Source: Alphaproteobacteria bacterium
Lineage (GTDB): Bacteria; Pseudomonadota; Alphaproteobacteria; Micavibrionales; Micavibrionaceae
DNA: 64,000 nucleotides
Reading direction: 5' to 3'
Assembly (NCBI GenBank): GCA_021775915.1
Contig: JAJFGW010000023.1
Location: forward strand, 39,227-103,226
Each line of letters opens with the position of its first letter. Position 1 is the stretch's first letter. Positions 25,377 through 34,749 of the stretch are shown in pieces. The translations under genes were made by a program, and so were the position numbers. The notes under the pieces were generated by a model. That model saw only the letters and a list, made by a program, of their open reading frames with translations, was not told the DNA's origin and searched no databases.

Positions 25377-27209
25377 TCACTCCAAAATTAGGGTGATGGA
25401 TTCATCACCGGTTGTGGTTGTTGAAACAGGGCCGACAAAATCGGATTTGTTCCCGAAACGGTCAACGGAGCGCACCCAATAAAACCGTTCCTCTTGGCCG
25501 GGCAAGCCGTTGCGGGTTACGTCATTGCCGATAACTTCCAGAACGCGCGAGGCTTCCGTTTCAGGGTCTAGGCTGGTCGCTGTGTGTTCCCAAAGTTCCA
25601 CATACCGCAAGTCCTGATCTGTAACGGGATTCCACGTAATCTGTATAAAGTCGGCCCCGCCGCTGGCCTGTAGGTTTGTAGGTTTCGTGGGTGGTACCGA
25701 TTGATTGTTTGGCGCGACCACCGCTGGCACACCGTCAAAGGCTTTAAGGTCTGACGCGGAGAATGCGTAAACGTCCGCCCCGTCTTCATCTAGGGTTAGA
25801 TCGACGCCTAACTCTTCCGTCATAAGCCAATTCGTGACTTGGCAAGGCAAACCGGCTAGACCCATGCGCGGCCAATCAACGGCGATTGTGCTGCCCGCAG
25901 CGACCTGAAATCCGACCATATTGGCAGGGAAAATAATTTGTTTTTGTCGCCGGTTCTTTTCCAGCGCAATTCGGGCAATCCGCTGCGCCATGCTATGAGA
26001 TTGCGTATAGGGTAAGTCCAGCGTGGCCGCAGCTTCTTCGCCGCCGTCTTGTGAGACATAAACCGGCAGGGAAACTTGCGGATAATCCGTAGGTTGCCAC
26101 TCATGCTCCGGGGAAACAAAAGCCCCCCGTACAGTATTGATAAGCTTTCGTCTTGACCGATGAGGTGTAAGCAGTAAAGGCTGGCGCGCGTGTTTGGGTT
26201 CAATCGTCATCACCGGTGTTTCAAAGGCACCAACTTTTAAGCGCCATTTGCCGCCCGTATAGGTAAGAAAACCGGCGCAACAAGTGAGCATGTCTTCTAA
26301 AATATCGCGCGGTTTACTGCCAAGATCGACGGTGCCGCTGCATGTGTATCTTTTTTCCGTACTGTCAAGCGTATCAACACTTTCATCACTGATATTTGCG
26401 GCAGCGATAAAGGAATCTTGGTCGATTTCATCAAGCGTCGCGCCCAGCCCAAAATCGGACATAACGTAATCAAGAATGCACAGCGCTGCATTATCCGACC
26501 ACTCCGTTAGCGCGGTGCGCGGGTCAAAAACCTTGCGGCCCTTAACAACCGCGGAAATATTCGGCAGGCCTGCGGCATAAGCTTTTTCATCAAAGCGCAG
26601 CTGCGCGTGAATATTCGCTATGCCTCGCAGCCGGTGGCCTGCTGTCCATTGTCCGGCGCTATTATCAATAAGGACTTGATCGGCCGTCTGATTATCGGTG
26701 CCAAGGTGTTTATAAACGCTGGCGAATACCTCTGAGCCTTGTTTATAAGGTTCGTCGGTGGCGTCGCCGTTACCATCGAGCGCGACAACATTTTCATTAA
26801 AATGAATATCTCCAATTTCTTCAACTTCATGCGCCGCTACAGCAATAACAATGTGCAGAATATCGAGCTTGTCACTTGAAACACTAACCGGGCGGCTGTG
26901 AATGAACACGATAGGCCCGCTAACGCGGGTTTCTCCGTAAACGATACGGTGGCTTACAATAGGCTGGCGCACCATTTGAGTGCGCCCGCCGCCTTTTATA
27001 TCTGCGGCCAGCGGGATAGGGTCAAATTTCGGTTTGTCCGGTTCCTTTCCAAAGATTTTTGAACCGGCAAAAGAAATACCGAACGAAACAAGCGACCCGG
27101 CAATGCCGCCAACAATAACGCCGAACGTGCCGCCGATGGAGGCTGCAATAAAGCTTGACGTTAAACTTCCTGCAATACCGGCAGCGATAGGAATAATAAG
27201 CTGTGGCAT
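25377..27209 (-). CDS. Tail tip (central fibre, gpJ-like) protein
   Basis: The 610 residues have a glycine-rich hydrophobic N-terminus (about 5-55), the tip-attachment region with RIVYGETRVSGPIVF, and an element rich in QSHSMAQRIARIALEKNRRQ. A C-terminal fibronectin-like domain (PTKPTNLQASGGADFIQITW) ends near FYWVRSVDRFGNKS. This arrangement matches siphovirus J-type tip proteins that contact the host receptor. It follows the NlpC-like tail assembly gene by one base. Confidence 0.82.
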   Translation of the reverse strand: MPQLIIPIAAGIAGSLTSSFIAASIGGTFGVIVGGIAGSLVSFGISFAGSKIFGKEPDKPKFDPIPLAADIKGGGRTQMVRQPIVSHRIVYGETRVSGPIVFIHSRPVSVSSDKLDILHIVIAVAAHEVEEIGDIHFNENVVALDGNGDATDEPYKQGSEVFASVYKHLGTDNQTADQVLIDNSAGQWTAGHRLRGIANIHAQLRFDEKAYAAGLPNISAVVKGRKVFDPRTALTEWSDNAALCILDYVMSDFGLGATLDEIDQDSFIAAANISDESVDTLDSTEKRYTCSGTVDLGSKPRDILEDMLTCCAGFLTYTGGKWRLKVGAFETPVMTIEPKHARQPLLLTPHRSRRKLINTVRGAFVSPEHEWQPTDYPQVSLPVYVSQDGGEEAAATLDLPYTQSHSMAQRIARIALEKNRRQKQIIFPANMVGFQVAAGSTIAVDWPRMGLAGLPCQVTNWLMTEELGVDLTLDEDGADVYAFSASDLKAFDGVPAVVAPNNQSVPPTKPTNLQASGGADFIQITWNPVTDQDLRYVELWEHTATSLDPETEASRVLEVIGNDVTRNGLPGQEERFYWVRSVDRFGNKSDFVGPVSTTTTGDESITLILE

Positions 27210-27210
27210 T

Positions 27211-27636
27211 TTATCCGATCTCCCACGCGCGCAATGTGTCTAAAACTTTTGTGATAGGGAGGCCGTCAAGCTTCTCTTTGCCCGGTGCAAGCACAAGGTC
27301 GCCCCGGCAAATACCGAGCGTTTCACCATTGCCGTTATTAAAAAGGAACACGTCGCCGCGACGCGCTTTTAGAGGTTCGATTTCAGGGATAGAAAACTCT
27401 TGCGCTACGCTCTCAGCCAGTTTGCCGATGCCGCCGTAACCTTTGATAACCTCGAAAGCTTCCGTCCGGTTTTTATAGCCGCGAAAAGGGCTGGCTAAAT
27501 CTGTGCCGGTAATCGCCTCCACAATATTGCAGGCAAAAAGGCAGCAATCATTTTCGCCCCATTCAAACGGTTTGTTTTGGACGTGTTCCAGCGCGGCGGC
27601 GAGAGCCTCCGGCCAGTTGTCTAATCTTTTAAGCAT
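27211..27636 (-). CDS. DUF6950-like tail assembly cysteine peptidase homologue
   Basis: I prefer the start at 27636 (MLKRLDNW), with GAGGGA upstream, over 27663. The 141-residue product carries WGENDCCLFACN, placing a cysteine like that of NlpC/P60 peptidases, and the segment RRGDVFLFNNGNGETLGIC with typical strand pattern. In siphoviruses this position holds a tail-tip assembly protein such as gpK. Catalytic activity is uncertain because a histidine partner is not obvious. Confidence 0.7.
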   Translation of the reverse strand: MLKRLDNWPEALAAALEHVQNKPFEWGENDCCLFACNIVEAITGTDLASPFRGYKNRTEAFEVIKGYGGIGKLAESVAQEFSIPEIEPLKARRGDVFLFNNGNGETLGICRGDLVLAPGKEKLDGLPITKVLDTLRAWEIG

Positions 27637-27641
27637 GTTTG

Positions 27642-28208
27642 TTATTCCCTCGTGCGGCCCCACGGAATGTCTATTTCTTGCAGGGCGGGTACATATTGAA
27701 GTCCCACGTCGCCCGGAAAGCGGGCTTGCTGGTCGGCATCTGTATAGCGGCGCACTCTTGCGCGCTCTAAATCTCGCAGGCGGTTTTCAACTTTCATGGT
27801 GATTGTAGCGCTCGGGCCTCCGTCAATAATCTCGACGGTGTCCATACGACCGTCAAAAATAACGAGAGGGTTGGCAATTAGGGCAAAATTAATATCCCGA
27901 AAACCGATATAAACTTTAGCGCGCTGCCCTTGGATGGGTTCGCTAATAACGAGGGTCAAATCGTTTGGGTCAACACCGGCAAGCTGTAAAGTCATACCGG
28001 CAGCGCGTAATTCCATTGTTTCCTCAATAGAAGAAACGCGCCCCAAATCGCCGGTGCCTTCCCATGTTTGGCTATTCCAAATGAAATTACCCACACCCGA
28101 CCAGAGGTGTTTTGTGCCAGAAATAAAATCTAATTCGGCCAGCAAAAAAGGGCGGACAACTGGCTTCTCAGTTTCCGCCAATGTTAATTGGTCTAACCGT
28201 AATGTCAT
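27642..28208 (-). CDS. Tail tip/baseplate protein, DUF2163-like
   Basis: The 188 residues begin MTLRLDQLTLAETEKP and contain LAGVDPNDLTLVISEPIQGQRAKVYIGF and VENRLRDLERARVRRYTDADQQ, the latter common to phage tail tip (gpL-like) and DUF2163 proteins. The gene order fits the gpL position. Its start overlaps the preceding gene by 4 bp. Confidence 0.7.
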   Translation of the reverse strand: MTLRLDQLTLAETEKPVVRPFLLAELDFISGTKHLWSGVGNFIWNSQTWEGTGDLGRVSSIEETMELRAAGMTLQLAGVDPNDLTLVISEPIQGQRAKVYIGFRDINFALIANPLVIFDGRMDTVEIIDGGPSATITMKVENRLRDLERARVRRYTDADQQARFPGDVGLQYVPALQEIDIPWGRTRE

Positions 28209-29179
28209 GGGATCACTTCTTCTAATTGCAGTTGGTAAATTGAAATAGCGGGCCGGATAGTGACGTTTTGGCCCGCTTCATCACCGACAAGGCGCATAAG
28301 TACCTTGACGTTGCCGGTTGTCAGCGGTTGCTGGACGACAAGCTCACGAATTTTTGGTGCCACGTTTGTCGCGGCGTACCCGTTAATGTTTGTAGTTGGT
28401 TCCGAAAGTATGAGGTGTGATCGCCCAGGCGAGGGCGCGATAGCCTCCCCAAAAAGCAAAACCTCGGGCGTAAATGGCGCAAGGCCGAAAACACTGATTT
28501 TGTCGAAAGCCGCGCCTATAAGGGTAGGCTGGCCCTCTCCTTCAAATAAACCGCCGCCTACCTGTACCGGCAGCTGCTCGACGGCCTCCGTTGTAAAGGT
28601 GAAACCTTCCTCAAGCGAGATCTCAAGCGGTGCGCCAAAACTGGACTCTAAACCTATGTCGTCCTGCTCGGTTATAAGCGGAATACCGACATTTTCAGCC
28701 AGTAAATCCTCCCCGGCCTCGGTCAAAAGCATGACTTCATCGGGAAAGAGTAAAAATGCAGTTTCAAAATTGCCGCTTAAAGGCAGATTTTCCTCTAGGC
28801 CGAACGGGATAGGTTCCTCGGTCGTAAGAAACCCGTCCTCGTGGGTCATATCATCAAAATCATACCGATCATCAAAGAAGGTTAAGCCGATTTCCTCGGC
28901 GTAATCGTCCATGCTTTGCGTAACCGCGCGTGATTTTATGCGCCGGAAATCCGGCACCAGCAACGTACCGACCGGCCCGCGTAATTCCGCGATTAATGCT
29001 TCAATAACCGCGGCGTTTTTCTGCGTCAGGCGCAAATCCAGCGTAGCAACCCAGCGGCCCCCATCCCGCGTAAAAGCCTGTACTTGCCCGGTTTGGTCAG
29101 AGACAGATTGTGCAGTATTAGGACGGATAAAAAAGACTTGCTGGGCCGGATAAATATTTTCGGGCCAGTTTAAGGTCAT
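28205..29179 (-). CDS. Tail protein A of a tandem duplicated pair
   Basis: The 324-residue protein shares its first 85 residues and last 60 with the upstream neighbour at 29176-29778 (QVFFIRPNT, GRWVATLDL, GPVGTLLVPDFRR near the start). It carries about 120 extra residues in the middle with acidic repeats such as LSGNFETAFLLFPDEVMLL and EDLLAENVGIPLITEQDD. It lies in the minor tail region and the two genes overlap by 4 bp. The function is structural by position only. Confidence 0.65.
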   Translation of the reverse strand: MTLNWPENIYPAQQVFFIRPNTAQSVSDQTGQVQAFTRDGGRWVATLDLRLTQKNAAVIEALIAELRGPVGTLLVPDFRRIKSRAVTQSMDDYAEEIGLTFFDDRYDFDDMTHEDGFLTTEEPIPFGLEENLPLSGNFETAFLLFPDEVMLLTEAGEDLLAENVGIPLITEQDDIGLESSFGAPLEISLEEGFTFTTEAVEQLPVQVGGGLFEGEGQPTLIGAAFDKISVFGLAPFTPEVLLFGEAIAPSPGRSHLILSEPTTNINGYAATNVAPKIRELVVQQPLTTGNVKVLMRLVGDEAGQNVTIRPAISIYQLQLEEVIP

Positions 29180-29778
29180 TGTTCGGGTAAAATTTCTATA
29201 AGTTGCAATTCAAAACTTGTTTGCAGACGGTTGTCGGTCGGGTTTGAGGCTTGGTTATCGTCAAGCAGGCGCATAAGGACGCGGCAATTATCAGTTACAA
29301 GCGGGCCGGGCGTTACAGGGTCGCGGAGTATAGGCGCTATTGCTGCGGAGGCGTCGCCCATGGAATCTGCATCAACATCTTGCACAACCATGTGCGCGCG
29401 GCCTGTAGACGTTTGGATAAGATCACCAGCCAGCAAAACGCCCACTGCATCCGGCGTAAAACCGGATAGCGTTAGGGTTGAACCTGTGCCGCTAACCAGT
29501 TGCGGAGAACCGGCCAGAGAACCTTTTGCACTTAAACGCCGAAAATCCGGCATTTGAATGGTACCGACCGGCCCCTCTAAGGCGGCTAAAAAAGCATCCA
29601 TACGGCGGGCGTCGATTGCGCCGCGTGTAAAGCCCATTTGTGCCACCCACCGTGCGCCGTCAAGCTCCTGTACCTGAACGTGACCGGTTAAAGGACTTTC
29701 AAAACGGCGCGTGTTGGTTCGAATAAAAAACGCTTGCTGGCCGGGCCGTAAATCCAAGGGCCAAATTACCTCAGTCAA
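29176..29778 (-). CDS. Tail protein B of a tandem duplicated pair
   Basis: The 200-residue, beta-rich protein starts MTEVIWPLDLRPGQQAFF and includes GPVGTIQMPDFRRL and LLAGDLIQTSTGRAHMVVQD. The opening and closing segments match the next gene, indicating tandem duplication. It lies between the tape measure and tip proteins, so it is a likely minor or distal tail component. The family is not named from sequence alone. Confidence 0.65.
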   Translation of the reverse strand: MTEVIWPLDLRPGQQAFFIRTNTRRFESPLTGHVQVQELDGARWVAQMGFTRGAIDARRMDAFLAALEGPVGTIQMPDFRRLSAKGSLAGSPQLVSGTGSTLTLSGFTPDAVGVLLAGDLIQTSTGRAHMVVQDVDADSMGDASAAIAPILRDPVTPGPLVTDNCRVLMRLLDDNQASNPTDNRLQTSFELQLIEILPEQ

Positions 29779-32284
29779 AACGACCTCCCCGACGCTGGAA
29801 GGCGTCTATAACTTCTGCTTTCGCGGTGGTACTGCTTGCGCGGATAATTCCGGGCACGCGGGCGCTTAAAGCCCTATCCACGGCCTGCTCAACTTGTGCC
29901 GCGGTCGCGCTGGGGTCGGTTGAACCGCGCGCGTCAACATTGACCGTAAACATAGGTTGAGAATTTCCCGCGGATTCCACGCCTAACTTGCCGGAAGGCA
30001 GGCGGCGTAGCGGCAAGATTGCCTCTGGCCCAGCTTCACCCATAAGACCGATACCGTTTGTCATGGGAAAAGTGGTCGGCTTATTCACTACACCGCCGCG
30101 GGCAAAAGCCTGCACCGGCGCGCCGCCGCTAAAGACGTTTCCTTTTGCGCTTCCAAACAAGCTGCCGAAATCAATACTGCCTATAATGCTATTAAGCCCC
30201 TGAGCCAGAGGGCCGGTAATGTTTTGCTGGACAAGCGCGCGGTTAATATCTGCAACAATGCTATTAAGCAAATCCCGAAACTCAAACTTTCCGGTTTGAG
30301 CAAATTCAGTAAACGCATCCTCGGCATTGCGCAGGAAATTTAAGGTTACGTCCTCTGCCTGCCGCGCGGAATCCGTGGCTTGATCTGAATAATCGCGCAA
30401 GGCGCGCTCTACTCCATCAATCCAGCGACGGCTGGCGGCAAGCATCCGCCGCCGTGCGTCTTCTTCTGCGACCGCAAGCTGCTGCGCTGTAATCTTTTCC
30501 TCTTTGCGCAGGCGGTTTAATTCTTCAATCTCCTTATTGTACCTTGCCTGTGCATCGGTTTGTTCGTCCGTAAGATTGACAATATTCTCAATAATTTGGG
30601 CTTCACGCTCATGCTCTTTACGCACTGCCTCCACGGCTTCTCTTTCGTCAAAAAGCGCGGAGGCTAGGCGTTCGACTTCGATACGCTGTGTTTCGGTTGC
30701 TTCGGCAGACAACCGGCGTGTGGCTTGGTCAATAAAATTCTGGCGTTCGCTTTTTCCTAAAGCCGCAATCTCATTATTCAGACCCTCAACAATAGACTGA
30801 TTTGCTTTTTTGATTGTGTCCGCTTTTAGCTTTTCAGCTTTTGTACGTCTTTCTGCGGCTTCGCGCGCTTTTTCATCTGCTTGAGCTTTCTTCTCTGTAA
30901 ATTCTGCCAGCTGTAGGCTTTCGACTTCGCGCGCCTGTTTAATAAGCCCGGCGATTTCGTCCTCGCTGGCTATATCTTTGAGGGTTTTGATCTGTTCGAC
31001 GAGTTGATCGGTTTCTACCCGGATACGTTCTGCGCCTTTGGTGGTTAGATCAAAAAGCTGTTTATCGAGAGATTTTGTTAAGTTTTGAAGTTCTTGCTCT
31101 TGCTTCAAAAGCGCCTGTATATCAGGCTCATTAAGACTATCTGGCGTATCGCTGCCTTCCAATGCTTCACGCTCGGCGCGAATTGCGCTAATCCGCTTTT
31201 CTGTTGCCGCGATTTTTTCAACAATGTCGGCCCGGCGCTGTTCGTGGAAAATAAAATCGACTTCGGTAGCGCCGCCAAAAAATGCCCCAAGGCCACCTTT
31301 TTCTTGGAGCGCTCGCCTGCGCTTTAAATCAGCATCTATTTTTTCAATTTCATCCCTGAAATTTTTAAGGTCTTGGTTTAAGCCGCGCAGACTTTGGTTT
31401 TCAAAGGCAAAGTCTCCCTGAAAGATCAAGAGCATTTTTTCGTAAGCATTCCCGGCATCTGCGGCAAGCTCGGCCAATAGTGACGAAGTGTCGGCAATAA
31501 GCGGTGCCAGGCCGAGCAAAGCCCGACTTAAATTCGCAGAAACAACTTTGCTTAATACCTCAAGTTCGGTCTTTGCTTTTTCTGCGTCTCGTATCAGGTC
31601 TTTGTCTAAAACAATTCCAAGGTCGCGCGCCTGTTGGCGTGTTTTTTCGAGGGCTGCGGAACCGCTGCCTAAAACTTTAACAAAGGCCGCACCCTCTGAA
31701 TCAAAGAGCCTGAAAGCAAGTTGCAAGCGTTTAGCTGGGTCTTCTGTGTTTTGCAAGGCATCGGCCACTTCATCCAGTAAAGTTTCGGTGGTGCGAAGAT
31801 TGCCGTTACTGTCATGCAGGCTAATGCCCATTTCTTTCAAAGCGTCTTTAGCTTGCCCTGTGCCTCTGGCCGCTTCCGCTGTTCGTTTGGTAAAGGTTTT
31901 TAAACCTGTATCAAACCTGTCTTGTTCAATGCCCGCCGCTTGGGCAACAAAGCGGTATTCTTGTAAGGCTTCAACATTAACGCCCATTTGTTCGGCGCTT
32001 TTCCCTAAAGCACTTGCAGCATCTATAGATTTTTTAGTTAAAAGTGCCAGCCCGCCGATAGTGGCAACGGCAGCGGTGGCAACCCCAAGCAGTTTAATGT
32101 TCCGACTTAATGACCGCGCGCGCTTTGTTAGTGTTCCTAAACCGCCTGATGCCCTTTTGCTGCCGCTGTCAATTTTATTAAAGGCTTGCTCTCCTTCTTT
32201 TCCAATACCGACAAAGACAGCTTTGACTTTATTACCGTCCTCAACCGCCAGGCGGATACTAAATGTTTGTCTACGCTGCACCAT
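29771..32284 (-). CDS. Tail tape measure protein
   Basis: The 837-residue protein is long and helical, with extended coiled coils (about 280-590) rich in lysine and glutamate. Near residue 70 is a hydrophobic stretch (IKLLGVATAAVATIGGLALL). The C-terminus has FARGGVVNKPTTFPM and GLMGEAGPEAILPL, hallmarks of lambda-type tape measures. It sets tail length and is ejected with DNA. Its start overlaps the end of the GT frame by 14 bp. Confidence 0.9.
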   Translation of the reverse strand: MVQRRQTFSIRLAVEDGNKVKAVFVGIGKEGEQAFNKIDSGSKRASGGLGTLTKRARSLSRNIKLLGVATAAVATIGGLALLTKKSIDAASALGKSAEQMGVNVEALQEYRFVAQAAGIEQDRFDTGLKTFTKRTAEAARGTGQAKDALKEMGISLHDSNGNLRTTETLLDEVADALQNTEDPAKRLQLAFRLFDSEGAAFVKVLGSGSAALEKTRQQARDLGIVLDKDLIRDAEKAKTELEVLSKVVSANLSRALLGLAPLIADTSSLLAELAADAGNAYEKMLLIFQGDFAFENQSLRGLNQDLKNFRDEIEKIDADLKRRRALQEKGGLGAFFGGATEVDFIFHEQRRADIVEKIAATEKRISAIRAEREALEGSDTPDSLNEPDIQALLKQEQELQNLTKSLDKQLFDLTTKGAERIRVETDQLVEQIKTLKDIASEDEIAGLIKQAREVESLQLAEFTEKKAQADEKAREAAERRTKAEKLKADTIKKANQSIVEGLNNEIAALGKSERQNFIDQATRRLSAEATETQRIEVERLASALFDEREAVEAVRKEHEREAQIIENIVNLTDEQTDAQARYNKEIEELNRLRKEEKITAQQLAVAEEDARRRMLAASRRWIDGVERALRDYSDQATDSARQAEDVTLNFLRNAEDAFTEFAQTGKFEFRDLLNSIVADINRALVQQNITGPLAQGLNSIIGSIDFGSLFGSAKGNVFSGGAPVQAFARGGVVNKPTTFPMTNGIGLMGEAGPEAILPLRRLPSGKLGVESAGNSQPMFTVNVDARGSTDPSATAAQVEQAVDRALSARVPGIIRASSTTAKAEVIDAFQRRGGRFD

Positions 32285-32983
32285 CGTCTTCGGGTCTTTC
32301 GTTCATAAGCGACACAATGACCACCTCGGCCTCCTGCAAAAGTTCGGAGACTGTGGCGGCGTTATAGCCGCGGATTGTTGCTATTGTGAGAGCCGTAGCC
32401 ATATCAAGGCCGAGAATGTGGCCGGAAGGGGCCATACGAAATTGACCCATTGAAGCCATGAGAACATCCCATGCTTCATATTCGTGCGTATGGATTAGCT
32501 CATTTGTTTTGTAAGGACAGTCGGAACACTCAAGCTCTAGGCTTTTGCATCCTCGGCAATATTCTGGCCCACCACCTTTTTTGAAGTGCCACTGGCAGAG
32601 GGCCTTGATACGTTTTTTGAGGCGTTAAGGAGTAATTGTTGAAGTGTAAACTCCTGATAGAAACGCTCGCCGACCGGATACAAATCCATTACAGCCTTGA
32701 TGTTTTCCGGCGTTGCTGGCGCCTCTTTTCCGTCCCGTTCCACGCCTTTAAGGGCTTTGATATGGCGGGTTGCGAGCTCGTAAATGAGGTGCGCTTGATA
32801 TAGGCCGTCGCGGACTTCTTTATCAAGCTCATTCTCCGCCGTTTCGATTTCCTTATCGGCTGCCTTTCGAGCCGCGGCTTGTGCCGAAAGCATCCCAGCA
32901 GTGGTTAAGGGTTTAACCGTTACGATAATGCCGTAAGACAATTCCAAATCGTAAGGCTCATTTTGTGGTTTTAGATCAATCAT
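32271..32983 (-). CDS. Tail assembly chaperone GT fusion made by -1 frameshifting
   Basis: The G frame (32983-32537, 148 residues, starts MIDLKPQNEPYDLELSYG) contains A AAA AAG at 32582-32576 in the phase TCA AAA AAG. A -1 slip continues into an open frame reading GGGPEYCRGCKSLELEC, a CxxC-type cysteine cluster, through to the T domain ending ERPEDDGAA at 32271. The fusion would have about 237 residues. This is the lambda G/GT arrangement: G alone and GT together assemble tail tube on the tape measure. The T segment has its own ATG at 32459 but no separate gene is needed. Confidence 0.85.
32576..32582 (-). other. -1 ribosomal frameshift slippery site
   Basis: The leftward strand reads A AAA AAG with A-site and P-site codons AAA and AAG in the G frame. 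This is a canonical X XXY YYZ heptamer. The -1 frame is open for 101 codons afterwards, and the zero frame ends at 32537. Confidence 0.82.
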
Positions 32984-34245
32984 AGATAATCGCTCCCATC
33001 CAAATCGTTAATGAGGCGGACTTCCAGCATATTTCCGGCCACTGTGTTTTTTGCGCCTTGGAAATCAAAGGAAGCCTCAACACCGCCCGGCCCGTTAATA
33101 GGCGTTTTTGGCTTTGGCAAATAAACCTCATGGGCTGTTAGCTTCACTACAAGGCCGGGAGAATGCGTATAGGAAAACTCCAGATCGACCGGCGTTCCAT
33201 TCGACGCCAAATCAATAAGCGTCGTATCTGCAAACCGCACGTTAATTGAGCCTGTTAAGGCGGCAACGGTAGGATCGGCACCGTCGATTTTTCCGTCATC
33301 CCTAATGGTTTCAATCCGTTCAAGATTATTAGAATAAACTACAGAACCGGACGTGAGATTTCCTAAAGCTACGCCGCCGCTACGAATAGCACCCTGAAAC
33401 TGACTAATGCGGTTAAACGTAAACTCTTGCGGCGTCCCGCCCTGCGAGGCACCGTTGCGGTCTTCTCCCTGGGCTATGGCGTTGATTGTAGCTGTAGCAG
33501 CGCCTGACCTTTGAAAGTCAAAGGCTACGCTATTCATCACCACGCCAAGCTCCATAAAGAAAGCTGGAATTTGCCCCATTCCCACCTCGATACTGTAACT
33601 TGGTAAAGGGTCTTTACCAGATTCAAACAAATGCTCCGTGCCGCCACCTTCCAGTGTCGCGTCGCTAACCTTTGCTGCGGAGGCCGCAAGTGTAAAGCTA
33701 TTACCCGCGGTGCCGGTGGTGTCATGCGTAACGAGCAACCGCTGAGTACCGGTCGGGCGGCTATAAGTGGCGTCGTCCACATCAGAATCAACGGAATTGT
33801 TTAATTCCGTTACGGCTTCGTCAACCGTTTGAATAACCGTGCCTTGGATTTGGATTTCATTAGCGCCAGCCGCCCCGGCTACAAAAGTAAAAACTACACC
33901 ATTAATTGTAATGGTATCGTTAGCGGTGGGATTGACTGAAAAATCAATATAGCCGGTTGCCGCCACGTCGCCCGAAACCGGGTCGCCAAAAAGACCAGTA
34001 AGCCAGAAACCTAAATAGCGCGGGTCAACCGGTACAACAATATCGCCGTCCGCATTGATAACGTCCCGCAAAGGCTGGGCTGGATCACGGCCAAAACCCA
34101 AAACAGGGTCTTGGATTAAGCCTTGTTCACTGCCCAAATTTGAGCTGGTAAAAGGCATTTTGTGATAGTTGCCTGTAGCTTGCTGCCCATACGTGGTTTC
34201 ACGTTTGAGCAAAAGTAAGGCGTTAGAACCATAAGCTCTTGCCAT
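32980..34245 (-). CDS. Major tail tube protein
   Basis: The 421-residue protein begins MARAYGSNALLLLKRETTYG and has the tail-tube pattern PVDPRYLGFWLTGLFGDP near residue 75. A strongly beta insertion at about 100-180 (TINGVVFTFVAGAAGANEI, GTQRLLVTHDTTGTAGNSF) interrupts the tube fold and may be a surface-exposed domain. Its start lies after the terminator at 34271-34295, so it may have its own promoter. It overlaps the chaperone gene by 4 bp. Confidence 0.78.
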   Translation of the reverse strand: MARAYGSNALLLLKRETTYGQQATGNYHKMPFTSSNLGSEQGLIQDPVLGFGRDPAQPLRDVINADGDIVVPVDPRYLGFWLTGLFGDPVSGDVAATGYIDFSVNPTANDTITINGVVFTFVAGAAGANEIQIQGTVIQTVDEAVTELNNSVDSDVDDATYSRPTGTQRLLVTHDTTGTAGNSFTLAASAAKVSDATLEGGGTEHLFESGKDPLPSYSIEVGMGQIPAFFMELGVVMNSVAFDFQRSGAATATINAIAQGEDRNGASQGGTPQEFTFNRISQFQGAIRSGGVALGNLTSGSVVYSNNLERIETIRDDGKIDGADPTVAALTGSINVRFADTTLIDLASNGTPVDLEFSYTHSPGLVVKLTAHEVYLPKPKTPINGPGGVEASFDFQGAKNTVAGNMLEVRLINDLDGSDYL

Positions 34246-34270
34246 AGTTTATCTCCATTTGTTGAGGGTT

Positions 34271-34295
34271 AAAAAAACGCCCTCCGGAGAGGGCG
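34271..34295 (-). terminator. Intrinsic terminator between tail terminator and tail tube genes
   Basis: CGCCCTC (34278-34284) pairs with GAGGGCG (34289-34295) around CGGA. The leftward transcript then reads seven T (A run 34271-34277 on +). It probably only partly separates head from tail expression. Confidence 0.75.
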
Positions 34296-34320
34296 CTTGG
34301 TGGTGGGTTAAAAGGGTTAC

Positions 34321-34749
34321 TCAGGCTATTGGTGTTGCAGTTTCGTAATCCGCTTGGATTAATAAAATGCCGGTCTTGATTGCCGCGCCGCCGTCAACGG
34401 CTTGCGTGGTTATTTCCGGTCGTCCGTAAATCAGACCCCCGGCTAAATCGTCCAGCGTTATATTGGCCTGCAAAGCCGCACCAATTTGTTGTAAGAGCAA
34501 ATCAAATTTTATATCCCGCTGGGCGTCGTCACCTTCCTGCACATAAATCTCTATCTCTATGACGTGCGAATAGAAGGTATTGGAGAAGCCCAAAGTTATA
34601 TCCGGTTCCCCCGGATCGCCGTCATGGATAACAATCAACCCATCGGCGGGGATTTTCTCCGGGGCATCTGAATTACGTTCAACCTTGGCGGTGGTTTCCT
34701 GCGTAATTAGGTCTTTTATTTTGTTTAAAATGTCTTCTGATTTGCTCAT
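34321..34749 (-). CDS. Tail terminator (gpU-like) protein
   Basis: The 142 residues are alpha/beta and contain SEDILNKIKDLIT, LIVIHDGDPGEPDITL and IEIYVQEGDDAQRDIKFD, the pattern of minor tail proteins that cap the tail tube. The location between head-tail connectors and the tube gene supports this. It overlaps its upstream neighbour by 4 bp. Confidence 0.65.
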   Translation of the reverse strand: MSKSEDILNKIKDLITQETTAKVERNSDAPEKIPADGLIVIHDGDPGEPDITLGFSNTFYSHVIEIEIYVQEGDDAQRDIKFDLLLQQIGAALQANITLDDLAGGLIYGRPEITTQAVDGGAAIKTGILLIQADYETATPIA

